From contig NZ_JAYERP010000001.1 of NCBI RefSeq assembly GCF_034718895.1, forward strand, positions 1,860,001 to 1,924,000: DNA of 64,000 nucleotides, in the 5' to 3' direction. The DNA comes from Paenibacillus phoenicis. GTDB lineage: Bacteria > Bacillota > Bacilli > Paenibacillales > Paenibacillaceae. How positions within the stretch are numbered: the first letter of the stretch is position 1; every line of letters starts with the position of its first letter. The notes below the pieces were generated by a model that saw nothing but the letters and a program-made list of their open reading frames with translations, was not told where the DNA came from and searched no databases. Shown here in pieces: positions 17,975 through 27,065 of the stretch. A program made the position numbers and the translations under genes.

Positions 17975-19045
17975 ATGAAAAAGTTTATTTCACCCGCATT
18001 GTTGCTGATTTTCTTTGCACTTAGCGCCATGGGGCATTACGCGCACTGGTCAGCAACGTTAGAATTTGTCATCTCCGCGATCGCCGTCATTCTTGTCGCG
18101 GGCTTTCTCGGCCGGGCAACGGAGAGCGTGGCGCATTACGCGGGTCAACGCCTGGGCGGCTTCCTAAATGCCACCTTCGGTAATGCGGCCGAATTGATTA
18201 TCGCCATCATGCTGGTCCGCGAAGGGCTGTTCGACATGGTGAAGGCCAGCATTACCGGGTCCATCATCGGCAACCTGCTGCTCGTGCTGGGGCTCAGCTT
18301 GTTTGCGGGAGGCTTAAAGCACAAGGTGCAAAAATATAACGTCACGTTAGCCGGCATGAACGGCTCGCTGATGATCGTAGCGATCATCGCATTGTTCGTC
18401 CCGGCGATCTTCCTGCAAACCCACGTGCTGCACGAGGACGATCGTTTCGCGCTCAGTTTGGTTGTTGCCGGCGTTCTGATTGTCGCCTATATCCTCTGGC
18501 TGATCTTCTCCATGATCACGCACAAGAACCATCTGGCAGATATTAGCGAGAAGGACGCGGAAGAGCTTCCGCATGAACATGCCCCGGCCTGGTCCAAGGG
18601 GAAGTCGATTTTATATCTGGTGATCGCTACCGTTATGGTTGCGTTCGTCAGCGAATGGTTGGTACATACGCTTGACACGCTGACCGCCGATTTCGGTCTG
18701 AGCGAGTTGTTCGTCGGTGCCTTTGTCGTTGCGATCGTTGGTAATGCCGCCGAACACAGCGCTGCCATCATGCTGGCGATGAAGAACAAAATCGGGGCAG
18801 CCGTAGAAATCGCCGTCGGCTCTAGCTTGCAGATCGCTTTGTTCGTGGCTCCTGTGCTCATCTTCGTCAGCCATCTGTTTGGCAAGCCGATGGATATCGT
18901 ATTTACCGTCATCGAGTTGGCCGCGATTGGCGTCTCGGTATTTATCGCCAAATCCATCACGCAGGACGGCCAAACCAACTGGTTTGAAGGGGTACTGCTG
19001 CTGGCGGTCTATATGATTCTCGGCGTTTCGTTTTATCTCGTATAA
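17975..19045 (+). CDS. Ca2+/H+ antiporter, CAX family (YfkE-like)
   Basis: 356 aa from ATG 17975 (GAGGTG site); the frame is open 16 codons further upstream but without signal. About eleven hydrophobic helices. The two inverted alpha-repeats are marked by FLNATFGNAAELIIAI (~residues 57-72) and AIVGNAAEHSAAI (~251-263), the GNAAE glutamates being the cation ligands. An acidic/His-rich loop (DISEKDAEELPHEHAP) separates the halves. Function: Ca2+ export coupled to proton entry, complementary to the Ca2+-ATPase at the left edge. Confidence 0.9.
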   Translation: MKKFISPALLLIFFALSAMGHYAHWSATLEFVISAIAVILVAGFLGRATESVAHYAGQRLGGFLNATFGNAAELIIAIMLVREGLFDMVKASITGSIIGNLLLVLGLSLFAGGLKHKVQKYNVTLAGMNGSLMIVAIIALFVPAIFLQTHVLHEDDRFALSLVVAGVLIVAYILWLIFSMITHKNHLADISEKDAEELPHEHAPAWSKGKSILYLVIATVMVAFVSEWLVHTLDTLTADFGLSELFVGAFVVAIVGNAAEHSAAIMLAMKNKIGAAVEIAVGSSLQIALFVAPVLIFVSHLFGKPMDIVFTVIELAAIGVSVFIAKSITQDGQTNWFEGVLLLAVYMILGVSFYLV

Positions 19046-19059
19046 CCCTCAACAACAAA

Positions 19060-19100
19060 ACAAGCGTATGTCTTCGGCAACTTCCGAAGCATACGCTTGT
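19060..19100. terminator. Bidirectional terminator between cax and ylaN
   Basis: ACAAGCGTATG (19060-19070) / CATACGCTTGT (19090-19100), with an inner CTTCGG/CCGAAG pairing. Confidence 0.85.
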
Positions 19101-19126
19101 ATTATTTAGCAGCAACAGCAAATGCC

Positions 19127-19417
19127 TTACTGTTGTCTATTGTTCATGGCTTCATACAGCGAGGCCAAATTACGTTCCAATCTGCTGAGGATTTGTTTAC
19201 CTACCGTTTCTTGAATAAGTCCGACGCGAATTGCGTAATCTACTTGTCTGGAGAATCCATACATCTGGGTATCCAGCACTTCCTCATAGAGAGGGCAATA
19301 ACGTGTGGCCAAGTTCTCCATCTGTACTTCGATCAGCTTCTCAATTTTATCTGCATCTTCTTTCAGAAGATTAAGTGCCTTCAGGTTTAGTTGCTCCTGC
19401 AACTCAGATGAAGTCAT
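19127..19417 (-). CDS. ylaN: YlaN family protein (DUF1507)
   Basis: 96 aa. Matches B. subtilis YlaN over its whole length: [23 protein letters not shown], the diagnostic [27 protein letters not shown], then [17 protein letters not shown]. YlaN is conditionally essential in B. subtilis and linked to iron homeostasis through interaction with Fur. In Bacillus it sits directly upstream of ftsW; here three genes of other function intervene and orientation is reversed. Confidence 0.93.
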   Translation of the reverse strand: MTSSELQEQLNLKALNLLKEDADKIEKLIEVQMENLATRYCPLYEEVLDTQMYGFSRQVDYAIRVGLIQETVGKQILSRLERNLASLYEAMNNRQQ

Positions 19418-19559
19418 GCTTCTTCCCCCCTATGTCCAAAATCGCCTACCATTCATCTCTAATCTTAATATTAGACGAAATCGAAAGCCAATACAAGAAC
19501 CTGCTTAAATTAACCTATCTATGAAAAACCGCTGAGTACCGCTGTTCGCAGGCATTAAA

Positions 19560-19589
19560 AAACACCCCCGACCTAAGTCGGGAGTGTTT
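19560..19589. terminator. Terminator after the HPr-like gene
   Basis: AAACACCCCCGAC (19560-19572) CTAA GTCGGGAGTGTTT (19577-19589), with A and T runs on both sides. Confidence 0.83.
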
Positions 19590-19599
19590 CTCATTGACA

Positions 19600-19845
19600 T
19601 TAATCGGCAACAACTTTGACGTCCAACCCGTGTTTCGCAAACACTTCGGTTACGGCTTTCTTCGCTTCTTCCGCATCCGGTCCGTGAACGTGAAGCTCAT
19701 AGCTCTTCGTATTTACGAGCGTGGTGAAGAGGCCGAGGATACTTTTTACATCGATGTACTTATTGTCCGCTTGAAGCACAATGGAAGAAGTGAACTTGCC
19801 TGCTGTTTGGGCAATTTCGACTACCGCTTCATTGTTCGTGGCCAT
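19600..19845 (-). CDS. HPr-like protein lacking the His phosphorylation loop
   Basis: 81 aa; ATG 19845 is fixed by GGAGGG 5 nt upstream. From residue ~10 it aligns with HPr/Crh: IAQTAGKFTSSIVLQADNKYIDVKSILGLFTTL corresponds to FVQxANxFxSxxxLxKxGKxVxAKSIMGLMSL. The first strand and the GLHARP loop with His15 are absent, whereas the KSI segment carrying the regulatory Ser46 is kept. It therefore cannot be a normal PTS phosphocarrier; a regulatory, Crh-like role is possible. Monocistronic, between ylaN and the M29 aminopeptidase. Confidence 0.78.
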   Translation of the reverse strand: MATNNEAVVEIAQTAGKFTSSIVLQADNKYIDVKSILGLFTTLVNTKSYELHVHGPDAEEAKKAVTEVFAKHGLDVKVVAD

Positions 19846-19927
19846 AGGATCCCTCCGTCTTTAACATTGGAAATAACATACTTCAATCATACATTGAATC
19901 CGCTTTCCTAGCAAGGAGGATTTCTGA

Positions 19928-21043
19928 TTACTTCAGGTTTTCCGGGTTCAATCCCTCAAGCTCAGGCAGCACAAAAATGCCATCCTTACGGATCAGTACA
20001 TCGTCAAAATAAATTTCTCCGCCGCCGTAATCCGGACGCTGGATCAGCACAAGATCCCAGTGAATCGAGGAACGGTTGCCGTTATCGGCTTCCTCATAAG
20101 CTTGACCTGGGGTAAAGTGAAGGCTGCCCGCAATTTTCTCGTCGAACAAGATGTCCTTCATCGGATGCAAAATATACGGGTTGAATCCGATCGCAAACTC
20201 CCCGATATATCTAGCCCCTTCGTCCGAATCCAGGATTTCGTTCATCCGTTTCGTGTCGTTGCTCGTAGCTTCAACGATCTTACCGTTCTCGAAGCGGAAT
20301 TTGATATTCTCGAACGTAACTCCGTTGTACAGCGTAGCCGTATTGTAGCTGATCGTGCCGTTTACGGAATCGCGGACCGGAGCCGTATAGACTTCACCAT
20401 CCGGGATATTCCTTTGACCGGAGCACTTGACCGCCGGAATGTCTTTAATCGAGAAGGTCAGGTCGGTGCCCGGAGCAACAATCCGGACTTTGTCCGTTCT
20501 GTTCATCAGATCGGCCAAGGCATCTTGCGCCCGATCCATTTTGGCATAATCCAGGTTACATACGTCAAAATAGAAATCCTCGAACGCTTCCGTGCTCGTA
20601 TTGGCCAATTGGGCCATGCTGGCGTTCGGATAACGGAGCACAACCCATTTCGTACGTTTCACCCGTTGTTCGCTATGTACAGGGTGGGAATAAAGCGAAT
20701 TGTACAGTTTCATCTTATCTTCGGGTACGTCGGACAGATCGTTGACGTTAGAACCCGCACGAATGCCGATGTAACAGTCCATCATTTGCATCCGTTTTAA
20801 ATCGTATTCCGCCCAGGTTTTGATGCCGTCTTCCGTGGCGTATTTCAATTGCGCACGTTGTACAGCCCGGTCAGTAATCTCAACGAAGGCGTTCCCGCCC
20901 TTCTTCCCAACCTCTTCCACGACCGCTTTCAGCAAATCACGTTCATCGCCAATCATTTCGACCAGGACGTTCTCTCCCGGTTGTACATTTACGGAATAAC
21001 CAACCAGGTTTTCCGCCAGCTTCTGAATTCTAGGATCTCGCAT
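19928..21043 (-). CDS. M29 family aminopeptidase (AmpS/AmpT-like)
   Basis: 371 aa, metal-dependent leucyl/broad aminopeptidase of the thermophilic aminopeptidase family. Motifs include the metal-binding NIPDGEVYTAPV (~residues 216-227), GEFAIGFNP, AGSLHFTPGQAYEE and NRSSIHWDLVLIQ, which supplies the His/Asp ligands. About 40 residues shorter than B. subtilis AmpS but all core motifs are present. ATG 21043 has GAGGAG 12-13 nt upstream. Cytosolic. A promoter with a palindromic operator lies just upstream. Confidence 0.88.
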   Translation of the reverse strand: MRDPRIQKLAENLVGYSVNVQPGENVLVEMIGDERDLLKAVVEEVGKKGGNAFVEITDRAVQRAQLKYATEDGIKTWAEYDLKRMQMMDCYIGIRAGSNVNDLSDVPEDKMKLYNSLYSHPVHSEQRVKRTKWVVLRYPNASMAQLANTSTEAFEDFYFDVCNLDYAKMDRAQDALADLMNRTDKVRIVAPGTDLTFSIKDIPAVKCSGQRNIPDGEVYTAPVRDSVNGTISYNTATLYNGVTFENIKFRFENGKIVEATSNDTKRMNEILDSDEGARYIGEFAIGFNPYILHPMKDILFDEKIAGSLHFTPGQAYEEADNGNRSSIHWDLVLIQRPDYGGGEIYFDDVLIRKDGIFVLPELEGLNPENLK

Positions 21044-21122
21044 CTGGCTTCACACTCTCCTCAATATTCGTTGTGGGATTTGGTATTACAACCCGTGCCG
21101 GCCGTCCAAACACCCCATTGGT

Positions 21123-21176
21123 TTAACCATTGGTTAATTCTTCTGCTATTGTAGCACGATAGGGTCGGAAAGTCAG
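21123..21176 (-). promoter_or_regulatory. Promoter plus 15-bp palindromic operator candidate for the M29 aminopeptidase
   Basis: On the minus strand: -35 CTGACT (21176-21171), 17-bp spacer, -10 TACAAT (21153-21148). The palindrome TTAACCATTGGTTAA (21123-21137) lies 10 bp downstream of the -10, over the expected transcription start, where a repressor would block initiation. Confidence 0.5.
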
Positions 21177-21200
21177 CCTAACCTAGGATGTCACTCACGC

Positions 21201-22073
21201 CTACTGATAACCCTCAAACCGGTTATCGGTTCGCAGCACCTCCCGCTGCGGCACGCCTTTGGGTGACAAATAATTCAACGTCGTCTCCGAGGTCAGCCTG
21301 GAAGGTAATCCCGATTTGCGGTCAATCGTCAAATGGTAGACGACGGTCGCTTTCATTTGCTTCAGCATGACCGCTAACTGCTTGCTGCCCGTCGTCCAGA
21401 TCTGCGACAACTCGTTTCGCAGCTGCTCCTTCTGTGAAGCCGGCACCTGTTCTAATTGCGCCAGCCCGGCCTCACGCGTGAGCTCCATTTCCGACAGCAA
21501 GCGATCCTTTAACCGCATGGTAGCTTCGGCTGGATCCATCTCGATCCGAAGCACCTTCGTCCCCCGTGCAGCACCGCTTTCGGAAGTGATCGTTTTCTTA
21601 GCGGCCATTCGAATCTCCTCTAGTTGTTCCAGCGGGTTCAGACGGACCACCCCTTGCAGCAGCGCATTGTGGTCATCGGATTGCACCAGCCAGTTCCCGT
21701 GCTCTAACCGGAGCTTGGCTTCCCAGCCATTCGGCTCTGCTAATCCCGCCGTTTGCAGATGGCCTGCAGGGTTTCCCGCCCGTTGACCCATCGGCTCGCC
21801 TCGGATACTTAATTCCCTATGCTCTTGAAGACGTCCCGTATAACTGAAACTCTCTTCCAGCCCTTGCCCGTTTCCGCGCTGCAAGGCGGCTAAGCCGCGA
21901 AAGGTTAACGTGTCACATCCCGCCAGCCCGGACCAGGTGAAGTCAAACCACTGCTCCGGCGTCCTCGCTTCGTTGATCCCGCACGACGCCAAGATTAGCG
22001 TGACTAGCAGGCCATAGATGATCTTCCCTAACCGATATTTATACGTTGGCCTTCTCCGTGATATCCCCTTCAT
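21201..22073 (-). CDS. Predicted lipoprotein of unknown function
   Basis: 290 aa from ATG 22073 (GGGGGC 7 nt upstream); the frame is open 16 codons further but that adds no signal. Basic N-terminus (KGISRRRPTYKYR), hydrophobic stretch IIYGLLVTLILASC with a lipobox LASC (Cys ~31), so it is exported and lipid-anchored. The mature part is strand-rich with one long helical hairpin (ATMRLKDRLLSEMELTREAG...LRNELSQIW) and ends in LTIDRKSGLPSRLTSETTLNY, recalling LolA/LppX-like lipoprotein folds, but no family is recognised. Same strand as the GGDEF gene, separated by a terminator. Confidence 0.75.
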   Translation of the reverse strand: MKGISRRRPTYKYRLGKIIYGLLVTLILASCGINEARTPEQWFDFTWSGLAGCDTLTFRGLAALQRGNGQGLEESFSYTGRLQEHRELSIRGEPMGQRAGNPAGHLQTAGLAEPNGWEAKLRLEHGNWLVQSDDHNALLQGVVRLNPLEQLEEIRMAAKKTITSESGAARGTKVLRIEMDPAEATMRLKDRLLSEMELTREAGLAQLEQVPASQKEQLRNELSQIWTTGSKQLAVMLKQMKATVVYHLTIDRKSGLPSRLTSETTLNYLSPKGVPQREVLRTDNRFEGYQ

Positions 22074-22197
22074 ATGCAAGCCCCCGCCTGAAAAAATAAA
22101 CCCGGTTCCCCACCGGATCATTCCTTTTGCTAGTTCTAGCAGTATCCTGCCACAGGGACGGTCACTCTATTCGCAGGTTCGACCGGCAACCCAAAAA

Positions 22198-22238
22198 AGA
22201 ACGCTCCCGCCGTCCATATGTCCGGTCGAGAGCGTTCT
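22198..22238. terminator. Terminator after the GGDEF gene
   Basis: AGAACGCTC (22198-22206) / GAGCGTTCT (22230-22238) with a further CCG/CGG pairing; A-run on the left gives the T tract for the minus-strand transcript. Confidence 0.75.
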
Positions 22239-22257
22239 ATACCAATAAAGCAACCAT

Positions 22258-24252
22258 TTACGAGGAGGGGGCGTCCTCTCTGGATCCGACTTGCGTCTGG
22301 TTCCGCCCGTTGTTCTTGGCTTTATACAGCGCCATATCCGCCTCATAGAAAAGCGACTCCACGCTAAGCTTCTCATCGCCCTTTACCCACTCAGCGATAC
22401 CGCATGAGACGGTCACCGGCGGATCGGTATCCATCGCGACGCGCAGCCGAATCGTTTCTGCGATTTGGTAGCTGTTCTCAGCGCTTGCACCGGGCAAGTA
22501 CACCGCCAGTTCTTCGCCTCCCCAGCGGGCGGCGATATCTGTCTTGCGGATTGAGCTCTTGACGATTGCGCACACCTGCTTCAGGATTTTATCCCCGGTT
22601 TGGTGCCCGTACGTGTCGTTGACCTGCTTAAACTGATCAATATCCACGATGATTAAGGAACCGTTCGTGTCTTTCTTCTGGAATTCCTGGATCGCATCAT
22701 CGACGTAATGGCGGGCGTAAAGTCCAGTCAGCATATCGCGATTGGCCATCCGGCGTACCTCCGCATGCAGCGACGCGTTGGCGATTGCAAGACCGATGTG
22801 TGAGGATAAGACCTGAAGCAGCTTGTAATTATCATAAGAAAAAAAGCGGGTCTTGCGGTGCGCCAGCATGATTACCCCGTTCACTTCTCCCCGGACGAAC
22901 AAAGGTGCGGTGATCAGCGAGCGGGAGTTCGTCTCCTCCATAAATCTCGAGGATACCTTCCCATAGGCTTGAAAGTCCGACAGAATGATCGGCTCCTGCG
23001 TGGAATATACCAGCCCGCTGAATCCATAGTTTTTCGGAAAATGCTCCTTCGACAGCCCCGGAACATTGCTGGACACAATCTCGAACGTTTCTGTCTCTTT
23101 GTTTAATTGGGAAATACAGCAATACTCCGCCTGAAAAATCGATAGCAACTCTTCGGTTGCAAATTGGAAAACTTCCTTGAGCCGCAGACTTTGATTCAGC
23201 CGTTTCGTTAATTCATTGATCAGCCTCAGCTCGTTGATCAGCAAATTCGATTGTTCATACAGCTTCGCGTTCTCAAATGCCGTGCCGGCCGTATCGGCCA
23301 GCATGCCGATCAGCTGCAAATCCACATCATCGATCTCCTCACGCTGGATGCGCAAGTGGAAAACCCCGTACACCCCTTGTTTGCCACTGAGAGGTACGGC
23401 GATTTCCAAATTTCTTTCGCCTTCTCCCTTCGGATCCACGGTTTCCCTGACCTGCATTCTGCCCTCCATGAAAGCCCTCACGAGCAGCTCATCGCCTTGT
23501 CCAAGCAATTGAAACGATTTAACCCGCGGATCGAGACTTACATGATCCTGAGACATAAGCAACTCCAGACGGGCATTCGGATACATGCCGGACACCCGCT
23601 CGAACACCTCGGTCAGGACCGAATCCACGTCGATCTTATCATGAAGCTTCTGCACCATTTGAAAAAGCTTAGAGCGGCGCTGCTCCTCCCGCTTGGCTTG
23701 CTGCTGGATGCGGACCAAATCCGTAATGAACATTCCCTCAAAGCAACGATAAAAACAGGTTTGAAACAGCCGGGCCGCCATCTTGGCTAACAAGATCGCC
23801 TCTGAAGTGCAGCTCTCACGCATGAGACAGCCAAACACCGCAAACAACTCGCCATGAATGCGTGTATACACCGGTACAGCCGCATAAACTCCGTCGGCCT
23901 TCTGGGCTGCGATGGCTTTGCGCTCATACAAGCTCTGCTTGATGACCTCTTCCATTCCGCTAGGCCAGGAACGTTCCAGCGGTTGCCGCGGGTTCAACGA
24001 ATCGGCAAGCAGCTTCTCGCCGCGGCTGCCGGCAAGGAAGAAATCAGCCTCGCCGAGTTCCGGCATATCGCTGATCTGTTTGCGCCATTCCGCAAATCCC
24101 TGTTGTAATATGGAATCGATGTAGGGAAAATCGTGGGCGTTAATATCTAGCTGCCGCAGCCAATCGGTATAATCGTTGACATCATCAAGCCGCGGCAGGC
24201 CGGAAGCGTTATTCAGGTTCAGCATCGGCTGACCCAAGGATTGATCGGCCAT
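22258..24252 (-). CDS. Diguanylate cyclase with GAF sensory domains
   Basis: 664 aa, soluble. The N-terminal ~200 residues are a divergent GAF-like sensor (VYAAVPVYTRIHGELFAVFGCLM). A short coiled linker (RIQQQAKREEQRRSKLFQMVQKL) leads to two GAF domains (~205-330 and ~345-500). The C-terminal ~160 residues are a GGDEF domain with the intact active site GGEEL and an I-site RxxD (RKTD) five residues upstream, so c-di-GMP synthesis with product inhibition is expected. ATG 24252 follows AAGGAGC. No EAL partner nearby. Confidence 0.9.
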   Translation of the reverse strand: MADQSLGQPMLNLNNASGLPRLDDVNDYTDWLRQLDINAHDFPYIDSILQQGFAEWRKQISDMPELGEADFFLAGSRGEKLLADSLNPRQPLERSWPSGMEEVIKQSLYERKAIAAQKADGVYAAVPVYTRIHGELFAVFGCLMRESCTSEAILLAKMAARLFQTCFYRCFEGMFITDLVRIQQQAKREEQRRSKLFQMVQKLHDKIDVDSVLTEVFERVSGMYPNARLELLMSQDHVSLDPRVKSFQLLGQGDELLVRAFMEGRMQVRETVDPKGEGERNLEIAVPLSGKQGVYGVFHLRIQREEIDDVDLQLIGMLADTAGTAFENAKLYEQSNLLINELRLINELTKRLNQSLRLKEVFQFATEELLSIFQAEYCCISQLNKETETFEIVSSNVPGLSKEHFPKNYGFSGLVYSTQEPIILSDFQAYGKVSSRFMEETNSRSLITAPLFVRGEVNGVIMLAHRKTRFFSYDNYKLLQVLSSHIGLAIANASLHAEVRRMANRDMLTGLYARHYVDDAIQEFQKKDTNGSLIIVDIDQFKQVNDTYGHQTGDKILKQVCAIVKSSIRKTDIAARWGGEELAVYLPGASAENSYQIAETIRLRVAMDTDPPVTVSCGIAEWVKGDEKLSVESLFYEADMALYKAKNNGRNQTQVGSREDAPSS

Positions 24253-24489
24253 AAAAAAGCTCCTTTATATGCTGCGTTGGAATTGTAACCCTTCTGCGAT
24301 AAATATTAAACGGACAAGCTCTTGTCCTGAAGTTCAAGCTTGTCCATCTCCGCCATATCCGATCTTGTCTGATATCTCTATTTTACTATCTTCCTTAGGG
24401 TTTTGCATTATAAATCCTAAGGTTTAAGGTATTTTTTTGGGACTAAAGCCCTATCGACAAAAATCCACCCATCTCTACAAAATCACTTA
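24253..24489. other. AT-rich spacer before the rpsD promoter
   Basis: Contains the upstream region of the minus-strand GGDEF gene and an imperfect CCTTAGGGTT/AATCCTAAGG inverted pair (about 24393-24421). No coding potential seen. Confidence 0.5.
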
Positions 24490-24517
24490 TTGACTTTATA
24501 ACCTCAATTCATATAAT
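24490..24517 (+). promoter_or_regulatory. rpsD promoter
   Basis: -35 TTGACT (24490-24495), 16-bp spacer, -10 TATAAT (24512-24517); AT-rich upstream sequence. Confidence 0.75.
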
Positions 24518-24720
24518 ATATATTGTTGATGAAGACTGGATAGAGTCTTACTTAGGGCGTAACGCATGCGAGCACCCTCTCGGTTTTTGTTGCTGACGGG
24601 ACAGCGGCTGAACTTTCCTGTCAGGGAGCGTATCATTATCTATCCTTCGCTCAACCAAACAAAACCCGCGCAAGTAGAACCCTAGACGAAATTTAACTAA
24701 CAAAGGAGTCTACCTATACA
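24518..24720 (+). promoter_or_regulatory. rpsD 5' leader, probable S4 autoregulatory RNA
   Basis: About 200 nt of untranslated leader between promoter and rpsD. Foldable parts include AGGGCGT...AGCACCCT followed by a short U run (24553-24600) and TGACGGGACAG/CTGTCAGGG (24593-24630). In Bacillus, S4 protein represses its own gene through the rpsD leader; position and length fit, though consensus folding was not computed. Confidence 0.55.
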
Positions 24721-25320
24721 ATGGCACGTTACACAGGTCCTAAATTTAAACTTAGCCGCCGTCTTGGCATTTCCTTGAGCGGCACTGGCAAAGATTTGAA
24801 ACGTCCGTTCCCTCCGGGGCAACACGGTCCTAACCAACGCAGAAAAGTAAGTAACTACGGAGCACAATTGCTCGAGAAACAAAAACTGCGCCACATGTAC
24901 GGTTTGGGTGAGAAGCAATTCCGCACCCTGTTCGAGAAAGCGCAGCACATGCCTGGTATCGCGGGCGAAACGTTTATGATCTTGCTTGAAAGCCGTTTGG
25001 ACAACCTTGTTTACCGTCTGGGCTTCGCGAACTCCCGTGCTGGTGCACGTCAGCTCGTATCCCACGGTCACGTAACGGTTAACGGCAAGAAAGTAGACAT
25101 CGCTTCTTACCGCGTAAACGTTGGCGACGTAATCGGCCTTCGTGAAAGAAGCCGTGGTCTCTCTTCCGTGAAGGAAGCTCTGGAGAACCGTACGCATGTT
25201 CCGGCTTACCTGGAATTCAACGACACGACTCTGGAAGGCAAATACATCCGTTTGCCAGAACGTTCCGAGCTGTCGCAAGACATCGACGAGAAGCAAATCG
25301 TCGAGTTCTACAACCGTTAA
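24721..25320 (+). CDS. rpsD: 30S ribosomal protein S4
   Basis: 199 aa; [19 protein letters not shown] start typical of the Firmicute zinc-free S4, S4 RNA-binding domain at ~90-150 ([36 protein letters not shown]). S4 nucleates 16S assembly and represses its own synthesis. ATG follows AAAGGAG. Codon use is that of a highly expressed gene. As in B. subtilis, it is followed by convergent tyrS. Confidence 0.97.
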   Translation: MARYTGPKFKLSRRLGISLSGTGKDLKRPFPPGQHGPNQRRKVSNYGAQLLEKQKLRHMYGLGEKQFRTLFEKAQHMPGIAGETFMILLESRLDNLVYRLGFANSRAGARQLVSHGHVTVNGKKVDIASYRVNVGDVIGLRERSRGLSSVKEALENRTHVPAYLEFNDTTLEGKYIRLPERSELSQDIDEKQIVEFYNR

Positions 25321-25332
25321 GATTCGGAAGCA

Positions 25333-25371
25333 AACCGACCCAAGTTGTTCTCAACTTGGGTCGGTTTTTTT
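25333..25371 (+). terminator. rpsD terminator
   Basis: AACCGACCCAAGTTG (25333-25347) TTCT CAACTTGGGTCGGTT (25352-25366) plus T run; perfect 15-bp stem. Confidence 0.92.
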
Positions 25372-25433
25372 GTGCCTACCTTTGGCTATTTGGTCATAAT
25401 GCTGTAATCCGTACACAATTGACTTTCCACCAG

Positions 25434-25649
25434 TCACTTACATACGGTCACTAACGTTTGGAACAGCTCATTTTGTAAGCGATCATCTTCGATCAGGTGC
25501 AAGCGTTCAATATGCTGCTTCGGAAAAATCAATAAATGCCCCTTGGTAGCCGGATATAGATCGAAAATACACAGAACATGTATTGACTCGTGTAGAACCA
25601 CAGCTTCTCGGGTTTCTAATACATTGCAAAGTATACAATCAACCATCAT
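25434..25649 (-). CDS. Half-length HIT-family protein (lacks HxHxH)
   Basis: 71 aa. The sequence DCILCNVLETREAVVLHESIHVLCIFDLYP...GHLLIFPKQHIERLHL is the N-terminal half of a HIT hydrolase, including the CxxC zinc pair and the GHLLIFPKQH strand. It stops before the HxHxH catalytic motif (normal length ~110-140 aa). Scanning the ~60 bp beyond the stop in all frames shows no continuation. ATG 25649/25646 lies after AAAGGG. Probably a truncated, non-catalytic relic, or a mini-HIT protein. Confidence 0.55.
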   Translation of the reverse strand: MMVDCILCNVLETREAVVLHESIHVLCIFDLYPATKGHLLIFPKQHIERLHLIEDDRLQNELFQTLVTVCK

Positions 25650-25667
25650 TAGACCCTTTCTCTGACT

Positions 25668-25700
25668 AAAAGAGGAACAGTAAAGTTCTGTTCCTCTTTT
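25668..25700. terminator. tyrS terminator
   Basis: AAAAGAGGAACAG (25668-25680) / CTGTTCCTCTTTT (25688-25700), 7-nt loop. Confidence 0.85.
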
Positions 25701-25761
25701 AGCTGATTATGCATGATTATATGCAAAAATTGGCGAGGGATCTTTATATAGTCCATTCCTC

Positions 25762-27015
25762 TTATTTTACCGACAACTTGGCGAATTTGCGTTTACCGAC
25801 CTGGATGATCTCTCCGCCCGCCAGCTCTACTTCCGCATTCGGGTCGCTGATCTTCTCTTCGTTCAGCTTAACCGCACCCTGCTGGATGCTGCGTCTTGCC
25901 TCCCCATTTGATGCGGCGAACCCTAGCAACGTCAGCAACTTGATCAGACGGATTTTCCCATTGACCAGCTCAGCGGCAGGAATTTCTTTCTCCTCGATAT
26001 CCTCCGGCAGCGCACGTTGCTGGAACACCGTTACGAAATGCTCCTGCGCTGCATCGGCAGCTTCTTGACCATGGTACATCCGGACGAGCGTATGGGCCAG
26101 TTTCATCTTGGCGTCGCGCGGATGCACGGCTCCCGATTTGAGGCCTTCGGTGAGTTCAGCCAATTCTTCGAGGGACAGGTCAGTCACCAGCTCAAAATAC
26201 TTCGTCATCAGCTCGTCCGGCACAGACATCGCTTTACCGTAGATTTCGTTTGGCGCTTCATCGATGCCGATGTAGTTGCCAAGGCTTTTACTCATCTTCT
26301 GCACGCCGTCCAAGCCTTCGATGATTGGGGTCATGATCGCGACTTGCGTGTCTTTGCCATATTCCTTCTGCAAGGTCCGGCCCATGAGCAAGTTAAACTT
26401 CTGGTCCGTTCCCCCCAGCTCGATATCGCTTTCCAGCGCCACCGAATCCATGCCTTGCATCAGCGGGTAGAAAAACTCGTGGATGCTAATCGGCTGACCG
26501 CTTGTATACCTCTTCGTAAAATCGTCGCGTTCCAGCATACGTGCCACGGTCACCTTCGCGGACAGCTTCACGACGTCGGCAAACGTCATCGGTGCCAGCC
26601 ATTCCGAGTTAAAGTTAACTTGCGTTTTTTCCGGGTCCAGAATTTTAAAGATTTGCTGGCGGTACGTTTCCGCATTCCGTTGTACGTCTTCTTCGGTTAA
26701 TTGTTTGCGGGTTTCCGATTTGCCGGTCGGATCGCCGATCCGCCCCGTAAAGTCGCCGATGATCAGCTGCACCTGATGGCCGAGCTCCTGAAACTGCCGC
26801 AGCTTCTGCATAACCACCGTATGGCCGATATGAATGTCCGGCGCGGAAGGGTCCAGCCCCAGTTTAACTTTCAGCGGCTTGCCGGTCACAACCGACTTGA
26901 TCACTTTTTGCTTCAGCTCATCCTCCGGCACGATCTCCACAACACCGCGGGAAATCACCTGAAGTTGGCGTTCCACCTCGGCTTGCTGGGCCGCGCTTAA
27001 TTCTTCCCATTTCAT
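25762..27015 (-). CDS. tyrS: Tyrosyl-tRNA synthetase (KMSKS/TyrZ type)
   Basis: 417 aa class I aminoacyl-tRNA synthetase charging tRNA-Tyr. HIGH motif in [15 protein letters not shown] (~residues 56-70), KMSKS in [14 protein letters not shown] (~230), and a C-terminal S4-like domain ([34 protein letters not shown]). The KMSKS form groups it with TyrZ-like enzymes rather than the KFGKT form of Geobacillus TyrS. Transcription is governed by an upstream T-box riboswitch. Confidence 0.95.
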   Translation of the reverse strand: MKWEELSAAQQAEVERQLQVISRGVVEIVPEDELKQKVIKSVVTGKPLKVKLGLDPSAPDIHIGHTVVMQKLRQFQELGHQVQLIIGDFTGRIGDPTGKSETRKQLTEEDVQRNAETYRQQIFKILDPEKTQVNFNSEWLAPMTFADVVKLSAKVTVARMLERDDFTKRYTSGQPISIHEFFYPLMQGMDSVALESDIELGGTDQKFNLLMGRTLQKEYGKDTQVAIMTPIIEGLDGVQKMSKSLGNYIGIDEAPNEIYGKAMSVPDELMTKYFELVTDLSLEELAELTEGLKSGAVHPRDAKMKLAHTLVRMYHGQEAADAAQEHFVTVFQQRALPEDIEEKEIPAAELVNGKIRLIKLLTLLGFAASNGEARRSIQQGAVKLNEEKISDPNAEVELAGGEIIQVGKRKFAKLSVK

Positions 27016-27065
27016 TGCTCTTCTTTCCCTCCATATTCGTTAGTCCTGCTTAGAAAACGGAACGC

